This document shows, one piece after another, positions 52,396 through 61,323 of a stretch of DNA of 64,000 nt. The DNA lies in NCBI GenBank assembly GCA_000023185.1, contig CP001624.1:434001-498000 (forward strand). Direction: 5' to 3'. Under the pieces are notes generated by a model. That model did no database searches. It was not told where the DNA came from and saw only the letters and a list, made by a program, of their open reading frames with translations. The position numbers and the translations under genes are program-made. The DNA is from Rhizobium leguminosarum bv. trifolii WSM1325 (lineage in GTDB: Bacteria > Pseudomonadota > Alphaproteobacteria > Rhizobiales > Rhizobiaceae). Positions within the stretch are counted from its first letter, which is position 1. Each line of letters opens with the position of its first letter.

Positions 52396-52533
52396 TCCTG
52401 TCGGACAACGAGCAGTTCGACGACGTCGATACCACGCGCATCCATTTTTCAGGCAGGACGGGTATATGGACCCTTTCCTCCGAGGTTTCAAGAGGCGGTT
52501 CAGCGGTTCCACACGATAATCGACCGCGGTCGA

Positions 52534-52716
52534 TCAGGAGGCGACACCAGTGATCGGATTGACCACGGGTCGTTCGCTTTTGTCCCTGACCCCAGCCGGC
52601 TGCACCACCGGCGGCGCCATCGATTCCGCGTCGGCCGGCTCCGGTTTCTCGGGAACGGCCCCGACATCCTTGGGTCGCCGCTGCTCGGGCTTTACGTTTT
52701 GATCATTCGTCGACAT
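52534..52716 (-). CDS. Small hydrophilic proline-rich protein
   Basis: 60 residues from ATG 52716 after AAGGAGACAGACA. Pro-, Glu- and Lys-rich (VKPEQRRPKDVGAVPEKPEP), probably disordered, ending NPITGVAS. Resembles the 16532-16714 protein in type but not in sequence. Function unknown. Confidence 0.55.
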   Translation of the reverse strand: MSTNDQNVKPEQRRPKDVGAVPEKPEPADAESMAPPVVQPAGVRDKSERPVVNPITGVAS

Positions 52717-52786
52717 TGTCTGTCTCCTTTCCAGGAGGAAGTCATGACCATCGACATGGTTCCGGTGATGGGATGGAGGATTACCG

Positions 52787-53428
52787 ATGCTTGACAGGTT
52801 TTTGCTGCTGGGGTCCGAGGATGCGCGCTTCACGATCCTTCTCGCGCATGGCGCCGGCGCGCCGATGGATTCGGCATCGATGACATCGGCGGCAAATGCG
52901 CTCGCCGGCGTCGGCTTCCGTGTCGCCCGTTTCGAATTCGCCTACATGGCGGCCCGCCGTACCTCGGAAGGTCGTAAACCACCGCCGCGCGCCGAAACAC
53001 TCAATCCCGAATACGAGGGGGCGATTGCCGAGCTCGGCGCTAGCGGCCCGCTGATCATCGGCGGCAAGTCGATGGGTGGCCGGGTCGCCAGCATGGTGGC
53101 CGACGATCTCCATCGTCGAGGAAAGATCGCCGGCCTGCTCTGCCTCGGCTATCCCTTCCATCCGCCCGGCCAGCCTGGGAAGCTGCGCACCGGCCATCTC
53201 AGGAGACTGACGACGCCGGCGCTGATCTGCCAGGGAACCCGCGACGAATTCGGTACGCGGGATGAAGTGCCGGGCTACGATCTGTCCGATAGGATCGAGA
53301 TCCTCTGGCTCGAGGATGGCGACCACGATCTCAAGCCGCGCAAGACGATCTCCGGCTTCTCCACTGCCGACCACCTCGCCACGATGGCGAAGGCGGTGAA
53401 GGCATGGGCCGAGCGTCTCCCAGTCTAG
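52787..53428 (+). CDS. KANL3/Tex30-type alpha/beta hydrolase
   Basis: 213 residues. TILLAHGAGAPMDSASMTSA is the oxyanion segment (16-35), the nucleophile elbow is GKSMGGR (about 92-98), the acid is in CQGTRDEFG and the base in EDGDHDLKPRK near 182. This is the typical short family form, serine hydrolase of unknown substrate. Its end overlaps the convergent RES gene by 4 bp. Confidence 0.85.
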   Translation: MLDRFLLLGSEDARFTILLAHGAGAPMDSASMTSAANALAGVGFRVARFEFAYMAARRTSEGRKPPPRAETLNPEYEGAIAELGASGPLIIGGKSMGGRVASMVADDLHRRGKIAGLLCLGYPFHPPGQPGKLRTGHLRRLTTPALICQGTRDEFGTRDEVPGYDLSDRIEILWLEDGDHDLKPRKTISGFSTADHLATMAKAVKAWAERLPV

Positions 53429-54120
53429 GCGTTGCCTCTTGGTCGCCGCCTACTTGCAAGCTTCCTCACATCGATGCGCCGGTCGGTGGCGGAGACCGTG
53501 ATTTCGAAATGGTCGACCTGCACCACGTCGCGGATATTGCGCGGCCGGTGAGCGACAATGTTGACGCCGCCTCTCAGCCGGACACTGTCATAGAGGATAC
53601 CGGCGCCGCCGCTCGAGCGCACCTCTTCTCCCAGCACTTGCGAGGCCGCATAGCTGGTGCCGTCATAGACATCGGGCCTTAGCGTCTGCTCTCCGCGAAT
53701 ATCGAGGTAATCACCAGCCAGATTGGCCGAATAGCTTCGATAGGTGCGCGCCATCGTCGCGACCCCGCGAGCGACGGCTTCGCGCCTCAGGTGATGGCCG
53801 ACCTCCGCGGCGGCTGTTTTCAGATTGTCGGCGGCATACCAGGCGCCGAGATCCGGGCCATTGAAGCGCATTCCGCCGGGTGCGACATGCAGGAACGCCG
53901 CCATCACTATACTGGAGTTGGGTGCGCCATAAACCCACTCTGCCTCGGGAAGCCGCCGGATGCGGTCGGCGACAAGACGGTCGTTGGTCCAGCCGACCAA
54001 CTCCATCACGGCTTCGAGATCGGCCCCCCTCGTCACCGTCTCAAAAAGTCCGATCGGCGGAAATTGCGACGGAATCAGCCGGAACGACGGACGCGGCGCC
54101 TCGGCAAAACGATCTCTCAC
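53425..54120 (-). CDS. RES-domain toxin
   Basis: 231 residues, with FRLIPSQFPPIGLFETV near the start, then the RES core (LYDSVRLRGGVNIVA at about 183-197). RES toxins break down NAD+ in the cell. It lies directly after its antitoxin with a 4-bp ATGA overlap. Conserved Arg (FRLI), Tyr, Glu and Ser positions appear present, so it seems functional. Confidence 0.85.
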   Translation of the reverse strand: MRDRFAEAPRPSFRLIPSQFPPIGLFETVTRGADLEAVMELVGWTNDRLVADRIRRLPEAEWVYGAPNSSIVMAAFLHVAPGGMRFNGPDLGAWYAADNLKTAAAEVGHHLRREAVARGVATMARTYRSYSANLAGDYLDIRGEQTLRPDVYDGTSYAASQVLGEEVRSSGGAGILYDSVRLRGGVNIVAHRPRNIRDVVQVDHFEITVSATDRRIDVRKLASRRRPRGNA

Positions 54121-54638
54121 CGGAAGACGATGTCCGCATCTTCGTAAGGCGTGAACGCGTCGTCGAGGATATTTGGCTGCATGTAGAGACCACCTCGCGC
54201 GCCATCGAGAAACCGACGGACGGTCATCAACCCGTCCTGGGTCCCGTTGGTCACGATATCAAGCGGCGGGCGGCCGCCGAATACCGGCGCATGATGTGGT
54301 GCGCGCAGCCAGGCGACGCCGGCGCGTTCATCGGAAAACAGCACGCCGAGCGCCTGATGGATGCCGAGCACGGCCGAGATCCGGGTCAGCGTATCGACAT
54401 CGAGCGTGAAGGAGCCGTGCTCGCGCGCCTGCTTGGCCCAATTGTGGTAAGTCGATCGCGAGGGGTAACCCAGCACGAGCAGACGCTGCTCCTCGGTCAG
54501 CCCCCAGAGATCGGCGATCGCCAGAAAGGTTCGCAGTGCCGGGGCGCTCAGCCTCTTGCGGTTGACCGGAGCGAACCGCTCGGGTTCCAACCGCTGTTCT
54601 TCCCGGCCATCTCGTTGCACCCTTGGCGCATGCCGCAT
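54117..54638 (-). CDS. Xre/MbcA/ParS-type antitoxin of the RES toxin
   Basis: 173 residues. The N-terminal HTH region (RTFLAIADLWGLTEEQRLLV, then YPSRSTYHNWAKQ) and the C-terminal ParS/MbcA domain with the signature WLRAPHHAPVFGGRPPLDIV. The latter contacts the toxin's active site. First gene of the leftward pair; the promoter is expected in 54639-54720. Confidence 0.88.
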   Translation of the reverse strand: MRHAPRVQRDGREEQRLEPERFAPVNRKRLSAPALRTFLAIADLWGLTEEQRLLVLGYPSRSTYHNWAKQAREHGSFTLDVDTLTRISAVLGIHQALGVLFSDERAGVAWLRAPHHAPVFGGRPPLDIVTNGTQDGLMTVRRFLDGARGGLYMQPNILDDAFTPYEDADIVFR

Positions 54639-54867
54639 GATAAGTCTCCCGTCTTGAACTAGACTTAGTCCAGATCTGGTCTTTTTTCAAGCGCATCTGA
54701 TCAAACGCACCTGCTGATGGCTCCGATGGCTCGTATAGTCCAAGCAGCAGCCCGTGGGGAATATAAGTTGGAAATCACCACGCCTTTTCCGCAAAACGTC
54801 TTTGCCAACCGTAGCGCCAATGTTACCTCTTCCTTATTCCCGCCCGACGCGAATCAAAGGACAACAA

Positions 54868-55443
54868 ATGAGGGTCGACTTCGGAACGGTCGCGTTGCGT
54901 TTTTTGGGTATGGCATCATTGGCAGCAGCCGCCATCTCGGTTGCGGGCTCGGCAACTGCCGGCGAGCAGATATTTGATGAACTACGCTTCGGCGTCTCGG
55001 CCTCCGTACAATCGGGCCATTCCAGGGAAGACGGCGTCTTTCCGGAGATTACCGCTCTCTTCGATCCCTTCGGCTACAACACTGCGGTCGGCTGGCAGCA
55101 ACAGCTGCTGCATCCTCGTGTTCATCTCGGCACCTCGATCGGCACGTCAGGCGAGGCCACCCAGTTCTTCACCGGATTCACCTGGACGGTCGATTTCAAC
55201 GAGAAGCTTTTTGCCGAAGCCGGCTTCGGCGGCGTCATTCATACCGGCGAGCTCGACGGCGATGACGACGGCCCGGAACTCGGCTGTCGCGTCCTTTTCC
55301 ACGAATATCTGGGCGCCGGCTATCGTTTCAATCCGCACTGGAATGTGATGGCCCAGATCGCCCATTCATCGCACGCCAATCTCTGCGGCGGGTCAAACGA
55401 CGGCATGACGCGCGCCGGCTTGCAGGTCGGCTACAAGTTCTAA
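54868..55443 (+). CDS. PagL-like outer-membrane lipid A deacylase family protein
   Basis: 191 residues from ATG 54868 (AAAGGACAACAA upstream). A signal peptide (LRFLGMASLAAAAISVAGSA, cut near ATAG) precedes a beta-barrel of about 160 residues ending in the C-terminal aromatic GYKF needed for barrel assembly. AQIAHSSHANLCG places the catalytic His-Ser pair of acyloxyacyl hydrolases/PagL. It could remove a 3-O acyl chain from lipid A. Confidence 0.75.
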   Translation: MRVDFGTVALRFLGMASLAAAAISVAGSATAGEQIFDELRFGVSASVQSGHSREDGVFPEITALFDPFGYNTAVGWQQQLLHPRVHLGTSIGTSGEATQFFTGFTWTVDFNEKLFAEAGFGGVIHTGELDGDDDGPELGCRVLFHEYLGAGYRFNPHWNVMAQIAHSSHANLCGGSNDGMTRAGLQVGYKF

Positions 55444-55841
55444 GCACAGCTGCTTTTCCCGAGCTGAGTAGTTGCCGGCCCGCAGTTGATGGCGAGCATT
55501 TTCCTGCCGCGCGCCGCCCCGACAAAGGCTAAAAGAGCGGAACCCGCGCTCAGGGCTTTCGAGAGCTGATGACCATGCAGGCCATCCCGATCGAGCCGGA
55601 CCTCATCGCACGCTGGCCTGAAAGCGGACGAGTACCAATTGCGGCCGCGAACCGACCTTCCGGAGCCTGGTGATCTTCTCGCCCGGTGGAACGATCTTCC
55701 GGCGTCATTCACCATGACGGCTCGGAAGCTTGTTTTGGCAGCATGCGCTTATTCACCCAGACCGAAAGCGTCACGACGAATTTCGCCGTCGCGTCCGTTG
55801 CGCGCCGGCCCAGATCCTTCTTCGATCCGACCTTCGCTGCT
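55444..55841. other. No supported gene
   Basis: Overlapping frames on both strands appear, none with a ribosome binding site and family resemblance. Separates the PagL-like gene from pcaQ. Confidence 0.45.
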
Positions 55842-56759
55842 TCAGGCAACCTCGCCTGCCGCCTCGCGGATCGTCTGCATCAGGATCGATTGCGGCAGGG
55901 ACGGCACGGCATCGGCGCGCATCGTCAAGCCGACCGGCCCCTTGGTCTCGCCGGTATCGATCGGCAGAAGCGCCAGCCGCCCGTCGGCGACATCGCCGGC
56001 CACGACGCCGTTGGAAATGATCCAGATCGCGTTACTTGCCCTGAGGAATGCGCGGCCGAAGGAATCCGACACCGTCTCGATCTGGTTCGGCAGGCTGGAA
56101 ACGCCGTTGGCGATGAGGAAATTTTCGACCACCGGCCGGATGATCGAACCGCGCGTCGGCATCAGCACCGCATAGTTGCCGAAGCTGGCAAACGGCGATT
56201 GCCGGCCGTCGAGCAGCGGATGGCCGGCGCGCACGGCAAACACTACCTGCTCGGAATAAAGATGCTCGAAGGAAAAGCCCGCCATCTTCTCGGCCCCGGC
56301 CAGACGTCCGACGACGAGGTCGAGATCACCGACGCGAAGCTGCTCCAGGAGCACCGCGTTCTCGCCGGTGACGATCTTCACCCGGCTCCAGGTCTTTTCC
56401 TTGAGGAAGAGGTCCATCGCCCGCGGCATGATGCGCGATGACACCGTCGGTAGGGCGCCGATCCGGATCGGCGGCGCATCGGAAAACTGCTCCTGCGAGA
56501 CGGAATCGAGACCCTGACGCAGCGCCGTCAGTGCCGCGCCAGCGTGGCGCAGGAAGACCTCGCCGTAGCGGGTGATCTTGATGCCGCGGCCGTCGCGCTC
56601 GAAGACATCGACACCCAGGACCTGTTCCAGTTCGCGGATCGTCTTGGTGACCGCCGGCTGGCTGACATGGAGCAATTCGGCGGCCTTCATGACGCTCTTC
56701 TGCCGCGCCACCTCGACAAAGGTTTGCAGATGGCGGAACTTGACCCGGCTGTCGATCAT
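55842..56759 (-). CDS. pcaQ: PcaQ, LysR-type activator of the protocatechuate genes
   Basis: 305 residues from ATG 56759 (MIDSRVKFRHLQTFVEVARQ); a further ATG at 56768 would overlap the probable operator. HTH at about 18-40, effector-binding domain about 95-300. Divergently placed upstream of pcaDCHGB, its usual position in rhizobia and Agrobacterium, where it activates the operon in response to beta-carboxy-cis,cis-muconate or its lactone. Confidence 0.92.
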   Translation of the reverse strand: MIDSRVKFRHLQTFVEVARQKSVMKAAELLHVSQPAVTKTIRELEQVLGVDVFERDGRGIKITRYGEVFLRHAGAALTALRQGLDSVSQEQFSDAPPIRIGALPTVSSRIMPRAMDLFLKEKTWSRVKIVTGENAVLLEQLRVGDLDLVVGRLAGAEKMAGFSFEHLYSEQVVFAVRAGHPLLDGRQSPFASFGNYAVLMPTRGSIIRPVVENFLIANGVSSLPNQIETVSDSFGRAFLRASNAIWIISNGVVAGDVADGRLALLPIDTGETKGPVGLTMRADAVPSLPQSILMQTIREAAGEVA

Positions 56760-56766
56760 CGCTCGC

Positions 56767-56782
56767 ATAACTCCACGGTTAT
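56767..56782. promoter_or_regulatory. Candidate PcaQ binding site
   Basis: ATAACTCCACGGTTAT (in reverse ATAACC-GTGG-AGTTAT) has the interrupted palindrome expected of LysR sites and matches the reported PcaQ pattern ATAACC-N4-GGTTAA in its left arm and most of the right. It lies about 75 bp before pcaD and just before pcaQ. Confidence 0.5.
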
Positions 56783-56853
56783 CGAAACCCCAATAAATAT
56801 CATTTTACTTAACCGGATCAACCAGTCAATTTGACCAACAGGAGGAGAGTGAC

Positions 56854-57663
56854 GTGCAATTCGCCCGCATAAACGACGTGACGATCCATTATCAGATTAT
56901 TGGTGCCCCCGCCGACAGGCCGGTAATCGTCTTCGCCAATTCGCTGGGCACGGATTTCCGCATCTGGCGTGATGTCGTGGTGCGGCTTGCCGGTGAATTC
57001 GCGATCGTGCTTTACGACAAGCGCGGCCACGGCCTTTCCGATGTCGGCCAGCTTCCCTCGTCGATCGAGGACCACGCGACGGATCTCGCCGGACTTCTCG
57101 ATCTGCTATCGGTCAAGGATGCCGTCATCTGCGGCCTCTCCGTTGGCGGTCTCATCGCCCAGTCGCTCTATCACCGCCGGCCGGACCTGGTTCGCGCGCT
57201 CATCCTCTGCGACACCGCCCACAAGATCGGCACGGCCGACAGCTGGAACGCCCGCATCGCCGCCGTCGAAAAAAACGGCATCGCCAGCATCGTCGACGCG
57301 GTCATGGAGCGTTGGTTCACGCCCGCCTTCCGCCGGCCCGAGAGTACCGCCTATGCCGGCTATTGCAACATGCTGACGCGCCAGCCAGTCGAAGGCTATC
57401 TCGCCGCCTGCGCCGCGATCCGCGATGCCGACTTCACCGAGGTCACGAAGACGATCACCGTCCCGACGATCTGCATCGTCGGCGACCAGGATGGCTCGAC
57501 GCCGCCCGATCTCGTGCTTTCGACCGCGAAGCTGATCTCCGACGCCCGCTACGAGGTCATCCCCAATTGCGCGCACATTCCCTGCGTCGAGCAGCCGGAG
57601 GCACTGACGGCGATCATCCGCGCCTTCCTCACATCCATTCCGCCTGGAGAAGTCAGCCCATGA
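56854..57663 (+). CDS. pcaD: 3-oxoadipate enol-lactonase
   Basis: 269 residues from GTG 56854 with AGGAGGAGAG upstream. An alpha/beta hydrolase that opens beta-ketoadipate enol-lactone to beta-ketoadipate. Nucleophile Ser96 in CGLSVGG, acid in VGDQDGSTPP, base in NCAHIPCVEQP. First gene of pcaDCHG; overlaps pcaC by 4 bp (ATGA). Confidence 0.93.
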   Translation: MQFARINDVTIHYQIIGAPADRPVIVFANSLGTDFRIWRDVVVRLAGEFAIVLYDKRGHGLSDVGQLPSSIEDHATDLAGLLDLLSVKDAVICGLSVGGLIAQSLYHRRPDLVRALILCDTAHKIGTADSWNARIAAVEKNGIASIVDAVMERWFTPAFRRPESTAYAGYCNMLTRQPVEGYLAACAAIRDADFTEVTKTITVPTICIVGDQDGSTPPDLVLSTAKLISDARYEVIPNCAHIPCVEQPEALTAIIRAFLTSIPPGEVSP

Positions 57664-58064
57664 ATGAGACCGCGTCCTCCTCCGAGCGCTATCGCCAGGG
57701 CATGGCGACCCGCCGCGCCGTGCTCGGCGACGCCCATGTCGATCGCGCCGCCACGACTGCGACGGAGTTCGACCGTCCCTTCCAGGAGCTGATCACCGAA
57801 GCCGCCTGGGGCCATGTCTGGTCGCGCCCGGCGCTGACGAAGCGCGAGCGCTCGATGATCACGATCGCTCTGCTTGCCGCGCTTGGCCAGGACGACGAGG
57901 TCGCCATGCATGTGCGCGCCACCGCCAATACGGGGGCGACCCGCGAGGATATCCGCGAGGCGCTGCTGCATGTGGCGATCTACGCCGGCGTTCCCGCCGC
58001 CAATCACGCGATCAAGATCGCGAAGCAGGCTTTTGAACAGATGGACGCCGAAAAGGCGGCCTGA
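57660..58064 (+). CDS. pcaC: 4-carboxymuconolactone decarboxylase
   Basis: 134 residues. YRQGMATRRAVLGDAHVDRA at the start and the AhpD-like helical core with EAAWGHVWSRPALTKRERSM, HVRATANTGATREDIREALL, ending in IYAGVPAANHAIKIAKQAF. Converts gamma-carboxymuconolactone to the enol-lactone used by PcaD. Normal single-domain length; not fused to pcaD. Confidence 0.94.
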   Translation: MNETASSSERYRQGMATRRAVLGDAHVDRAATTATEFDRPFQELITEAAWGHVWSRPALTKRERSMITIALLAALGQDDEVAMHVRATANTGATREDIREALLHVAIYAGVPAANHAIKIAKQAFEQMDAEKAA

Positions 58065-58073
58065 GGGAGGAAC

Positions 58074-58823
58074 ATGTCCGAACGACCGAACCGCAAGCCC
58101 GAGACCGGCGGCTTCTTCGCCCGCGACCGCGCCTGGCATGCGCCGGCGCTGACGCCGGGCTACAAGACCTCGGTGCTGCGCGCGCCGCAGCGCGCGCTGC
58201 TATCGCTCGACGGCACGATTTCAGAAACGACCGGTCCGGTCTTCGGCCATTCGATGATCGGCGAACTCGACAACGACCTGATCCTGAACTACGCGCAGCC
58301 CGGCGAAAGCGCGATCGGCGAGCGCATCATCGTCCATGGCCGCGTGCTCGACGAGCGGGCAAAGCCGGTTGCAGGCGCCTTGGTCGAGTTCTGGCAGGCC
58401 AATGCCGGCGGCCGCTACCGCCACAAGAAAGAAACCTATCTGGCGGCGATCGACCCGAATTTCGGCGGCTGCGGCCGCGCCATCACCGACGAGGATGGCC
58501 GTTATCACTTCCGCACCGTCCGCCCCGGCGCCTATCCCTGGCCGAACGGCATCAACGACTGGCGTCCCGCCCATATCCATTTCTCGATCTTCGGCCATGG
58601 CTTTGCCCAGCGCCTGATCACCCAGATGTATTTCGAAGGCGATCCGATGATCTGGAAATGTCCGATCGTCGGCACCATCCCCGACAAGGCGGCGATCGAG
58701 CAGCTAATCGCGCCGCTCGACTGGGGCAACACCATCCCGATGGATTCACGCGCCTATAAATTCGATATCGTCCTGCGCGGCCGCCGCTCGACGATGTTCG
58801 AAAACAGACCGGAGGGCAACTGA
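58074..58823 (+). CDS. pcaH: Protocatechuate 3,4-dioxygenase beta subunit
   Basis: 249 residues. Carries the non-haem iron ligands: Tyr in GGRYRH, Tyr in GAYPWPNG and the two His in WRPAHIHFS. With PcaG it cleaves protocatechuate between the hydroxyls using O2. Separated from pcaC by 9 bp and from pcaG by 2 bp. Confidence 0.95.
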   Translation: MSERPNRKPETGGFFARDRAWHAPALTPGYKTSVLRAPQRALLSLDGTISETTGPVFGHSMIGELDNDLILNYAQPGESAIGERIIVHGRVLDERAKPVAGALVEFWQANAGGRYRHKKETYLAAIDPNFGGCGRAITDEDGRYHFRTVRPGAYPWPNGINDWRPAHIHFSIFGHGFAQRLITQMYFEGDPMIWKCPIVGTIPDKAAIEQLIAPLDWGNTIPMDSRAYKFDIVLRGRRSTMFENRPEGN

Positions 58824-58825
58824 CC

Positions 58826-59437
58826 ATGCAGCAGCTCGGCTATCTCAAGGAAACCCCGTCGCAGACGGCGGGCCCCTATGTCCATATCGGCCTGACGCCG
58901 AATTTCTGCGACATCTCGGGCGTCTACGACACCGATCTCGGCGTCGCGATGGTCAACGACAAGACCCTCGGCGAACGCATCACCGTCACCGGCCGGATCT
59001 TCGATGGCGCAGGCGCATTGGTGCGCGATGCGGTCATCGAGATCTGGCAGGCCGACAGCGCCGGCCTCTACAACAGCCCGTCGGAGATGCGCGGTGCCGC
59101 CGATCCCAATTTCACCGGCTGGGGCCGCTGCCCGACCCGCGCCGAGGACGGCGTCTACAGCTTCGAGACCGTCAAGCCCGGCCGCGTCCCCTTCAAGGAC
59201 GGCCGCGGACAAGCCCCGCACGTCACCTTCTGGATCGTCGCCCGCGGCATCAATATCGGCCTGCACACGCGCATGTATTTCCCGGAAGAGACGGAGGCCA
59301 ACGCCGCCGACCCATTGCTTTCCCGTATCGAACATCGCGAGCGCGTCGCAACGATGATCGCCACCCGCGACGGCGCGACCTGTCATTTCGACATCCATCT
59401 GCAGGGTCCGAAGGAGACGGTGTTTCTCGATATCTGA
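58826..59437 (+). CDS. pcaG: Protocatechuate 3,4-dioxygenase alpha subunit
   Basis: 203 residues. TPSQTAGPYVHIGLTPNFCD is the family start, then EIWQADSAGLYN in place of the iron Tyr loop and APHVTFWIVARGINIGLHTR in place of the His pair. The alpha subunit shares the fold but not the iron ligands, as expected. Follows pcaH closely. Confidence 0.95.
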   Translation: MQQLGYLKETPSQTAGPYVHIGLTPNFCDISGVYDTDLGVAMVNDKTLGERITVTGRIFDGAGALVRDAVIEIWQADSAGLYNSPSEMRGAADPNFTGWGRCPTRAEDGVYSFETVKPGRVPFKDGRGQAPHVTFWIVARGINIGLHTRMYFPEETEANAADPLLSRIEHRERVATMIATRDGATCHFDIHLQGPKETVFLDI

Positions 59438-59639
59438 GGGCGGGCCGCGCAAGTCGCTTGTTCGCAGGGCTCCGGGCAAGTAGCCTCCAGCTCACCCTAC
59501 CCTCTCCCCGCGGCGGGAGGGGACGTGCCACGATATCACCTGCCCATAAAGCGCGGACGCCGCCTCGAGCCTCTTCTCCCCCGTGGGGAGAGGTGGCGGC
59601 AGCCGGATGAAGTGGCCACCACCACAAACCGAGACGATC
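59438..59639. repeat. Intergenic palindromes between pcaG and pcaB
   Basis: CCCTCTCCCCGCGGCGGGAG at about 59502-59521 and CTTCTCCCCCGTGGGGAGAG at about 59571-59590 are hairpin-forming, like the repetitive intergenic palindromes of rhizobial genomes. The first includes CCGCGG, the possible site of the restriction system above. They might stabilise the pcaDCHG message or lower pcaB read-through. Confidence 0.5.
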
Positions 59640-60686
59640 ATGACCGCATCGCCCTTCGACCATCCTTTCCTTTCCGGCCTGCTCGGCGACGACGAAATCG
59701 CGCCCTATTTCTCCGCCGAGGCCGATATACGGGCCATGCTCTCCTTCGAGGCCGCCCTCGCCAAGGCTGAAGCGGCTCATGGCCTCATTCCCGCCGAAGC
59801 CGCAAGGCGCATCGCCGACACCTGCGCTGCCTTCTCACCCGAGATCTCCAGTCTTCGATCGGCAACGGCAAGGGATGGTGTCGTCGTTCCCGACCTCGTC
59901 AAGCAGCTGCGCGCTGACGTCGGCGAGGAAGCGGCCAAGAGCCTGCATCTCGGCGCGACCAGCCAGGACGTCATCGATACCAGCCTGATGATCCGCCTAA
60001 AGGCCGTCGTCTTCCTGTTTGCCGGCCGGCTTTCCACCATTGCCGCAGGGCTCGACGCGCTGGACGGCCAGTTCGGCCGGAACCAGCTGATGGGTCACAC
60101 CCGCATGCAGGCGGCGATCCCGATCACCGTCTCCGATCGCCTCAATGCATGGCGGGAGCCGCTGACGACTTACCGCGACCGTCTGACCGAACAGAGCTTT
60201 CCCGTCCAGTTCGGTGGTGCGGCCGGCACGCTGGACAAGGTCGGATCGCAGGCTGCCGCCATCCGTGCCTCGCTCGCCCAGGAACTCGGCCTCACAGACG
60301 CGCCGCAATGGCAGAGCGGGCGTCTGCCGATCGCCGATATCGCCGGGCTGTTCGCATCGATATCGGGCAGTCTCGGCAAGATGGGCCAGGATATCGCGCT
60401 GCTTGCCCAGGCCGGCGATGAAATCGAAATCTCAGGCGGCGGCACTTCGTCGGCGATGGCGCACAAGCAAAACCCCGTTTCCGCCGAGGTCCTTATCTCG
60501 CTCGCCCGCTTCAACGCCACTCTCCTATCGGGCATCCACCAGTCCCTCGTCCACGAACAGGAACGCTCGGGTGCTGCCTGGACGCTCGAATGGCTACTGC
60601 TGCCGCAAATGGCGATGGCAACCGCCGCCAGCCTGCGTCTGGCCAAGGAGCTCACGGGAAATATCAAGAGGCTTGGAACGGCCTAG
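59640..60686 (+). CDS. pcaB: 3-carboxy-cis,cis-muconate cycloisomerase
   Basis: 348 residues from ATG 59640. Fumarase/aspartase superfamily: the signature GGGTSSAMAHKQNPVSAEVL lies near residue 265 with the catalytic Ser loop; HLGATSQDVIDTSL near 100. Turns beta-carboxymuconate into gamma-carboxymuconolactone. Shorter than long forms that carry an extra C-terminal domain (about 450), as is common in rhizobia. About 200 bp after pcaG. Confidence 0.94.
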   Translation: MTASPFDHPFLSGLLGDDEIAPYFSAEADIRAMLSFEAALAKAEAAHGLIPAEAARRIADTCAAFSPEISSLRSATARDGVVVPDLVKQLRADVGEEAAKSLHLGATSQDVIDTSLMIRLKAVVFLFAGRLSTIAAGLDALDGQFGRNQLMGHTRMQAAIPITVSDRLNAWREPLTTYRDRLTEQSFPVQFGGAAGTLDKVGSQAAAIRASLAQELGLTDAPQWQSGRLPIADIAGLFASISGSLGKMGQDIALLAQAGDEIEISGGGTSSAMAHKQNPVSAEVLISLARFNATLLSGIHQSLVHEQERSGAAWTLEWLLLPQMAMATAASLRLAKELTGNIKRLGTA

Positions 60687-61006
60687 CTCAGAACCTGAAG
60701 TCCGTGCTTCCGCACGATCGAGAGCAGCTTCAACGCCATCCCGCTCGGCCGCTTGGCGCCGCTTTCCCACTTCTGCACGGTGGATTCGCTGGTATTCAGA
60801 TATCGGGCGAAAACCGGCTGGCTGACGTGATTGCTTTCCCGCAGTGCCTTGATGGCCTCGGGACCAAGCGCGTGCGGCGAAACCAGACAGCTTTCATCGA
60901 AGGACCGCATCGTTTCCTTGTCGATCGTTCCTAGCTTATGCAGAGCCTCCGCGGAGGCGTGAATCGCCTCGAACGCACTGCTCTTGTACTTGGTGCTTCT
61001 TGCCAT
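60683..61006 (-). CDS. HigA-like XRE antitoxin
   Basis: 107 residues from ATG 61006. LGPEAIKALRESNHVSQPVF, then ARYLNTSESTVQKWESGAKR, is the HTH near the C-terminus, as in antitoxins that follow a RelE-type toxin in toxin-first order. Convergent with pcaB, whose end overlaps it by 4 bp. Confidence 0.8.
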   Translation of the reverse strand: MARSTKYKSSAFEAIHASAEALHKLGTIDKETMRSFDESCLVSPHALGPEAIKALRESNHVSQPVFARYLNTSESTVQKWESGAKRPSGMALKLLSIVRKHGLQVLS

Positions 61007-61262
61007 GTTCGATCTCCACAAAATGACCGATATCGAGTAGCTCCTGAATCTGGCTGTCGGAAAGACCGGCATAGGATTTGGCGAGTTTTGCGAACGACCG
61101 ATGCTGGTTGCCGTTCAATCGCTTCTTGAAGATGCCGCCGCCCTGATCATCGGCCTTGCCTTCCGCAACCTGCCTGATAGCTTTCCACAATTCGGAATCG
61201 GATATCCGTGCTTTGCGAGCCGCCTTGGCAAACCAGCCGGTTTTTAAACGCCGTTCCCCCAT
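60936..61262 (-). CDS. HigB/RelE-type toxin, probably inactivated by an internal deletion
   Basis: 108 residues from ATG 61262. KTGWFAKAARKARISDSELW, then GGGIFKKRLNGNQHRS, and then directly FAKLAKSYAGLSDSQIQELL. In relatives as I know them about 30 residues (..KGGRYWVYEYLFAKKDRANI..) lie between HRS and LAKSYAGL and hold most of the RelE-fold core. Here they are missing without loss of frame. The end overlaps the antitoxin by 71 bp. Confidence 0.65.
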   Translation of the reverse strand: MGERRLKTGWFAKAARKARISDSELWKAIRQVAEGKADDQGGGIFKKRLNGNQHRSFAKLAKSYAGLSDSQIQELLDIGHFVEIEHGKKHQVQEQCVRGDSRLRGGSA

Positions 61263-61323
61263 GCCTCTAAGTAGCACCCCGTGCTATGTTTCTCAAGTTG
61301 ACTCCTAAGATGAGAGCAGCCTC

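Noticed and set aside
55440..55715. Minus-strand frame of 91 codons between the PagL-like gene and pcaQ
   Set aside because: No family resemblance or ribosome binding site; it begins at the stop of the PagL-like gene.
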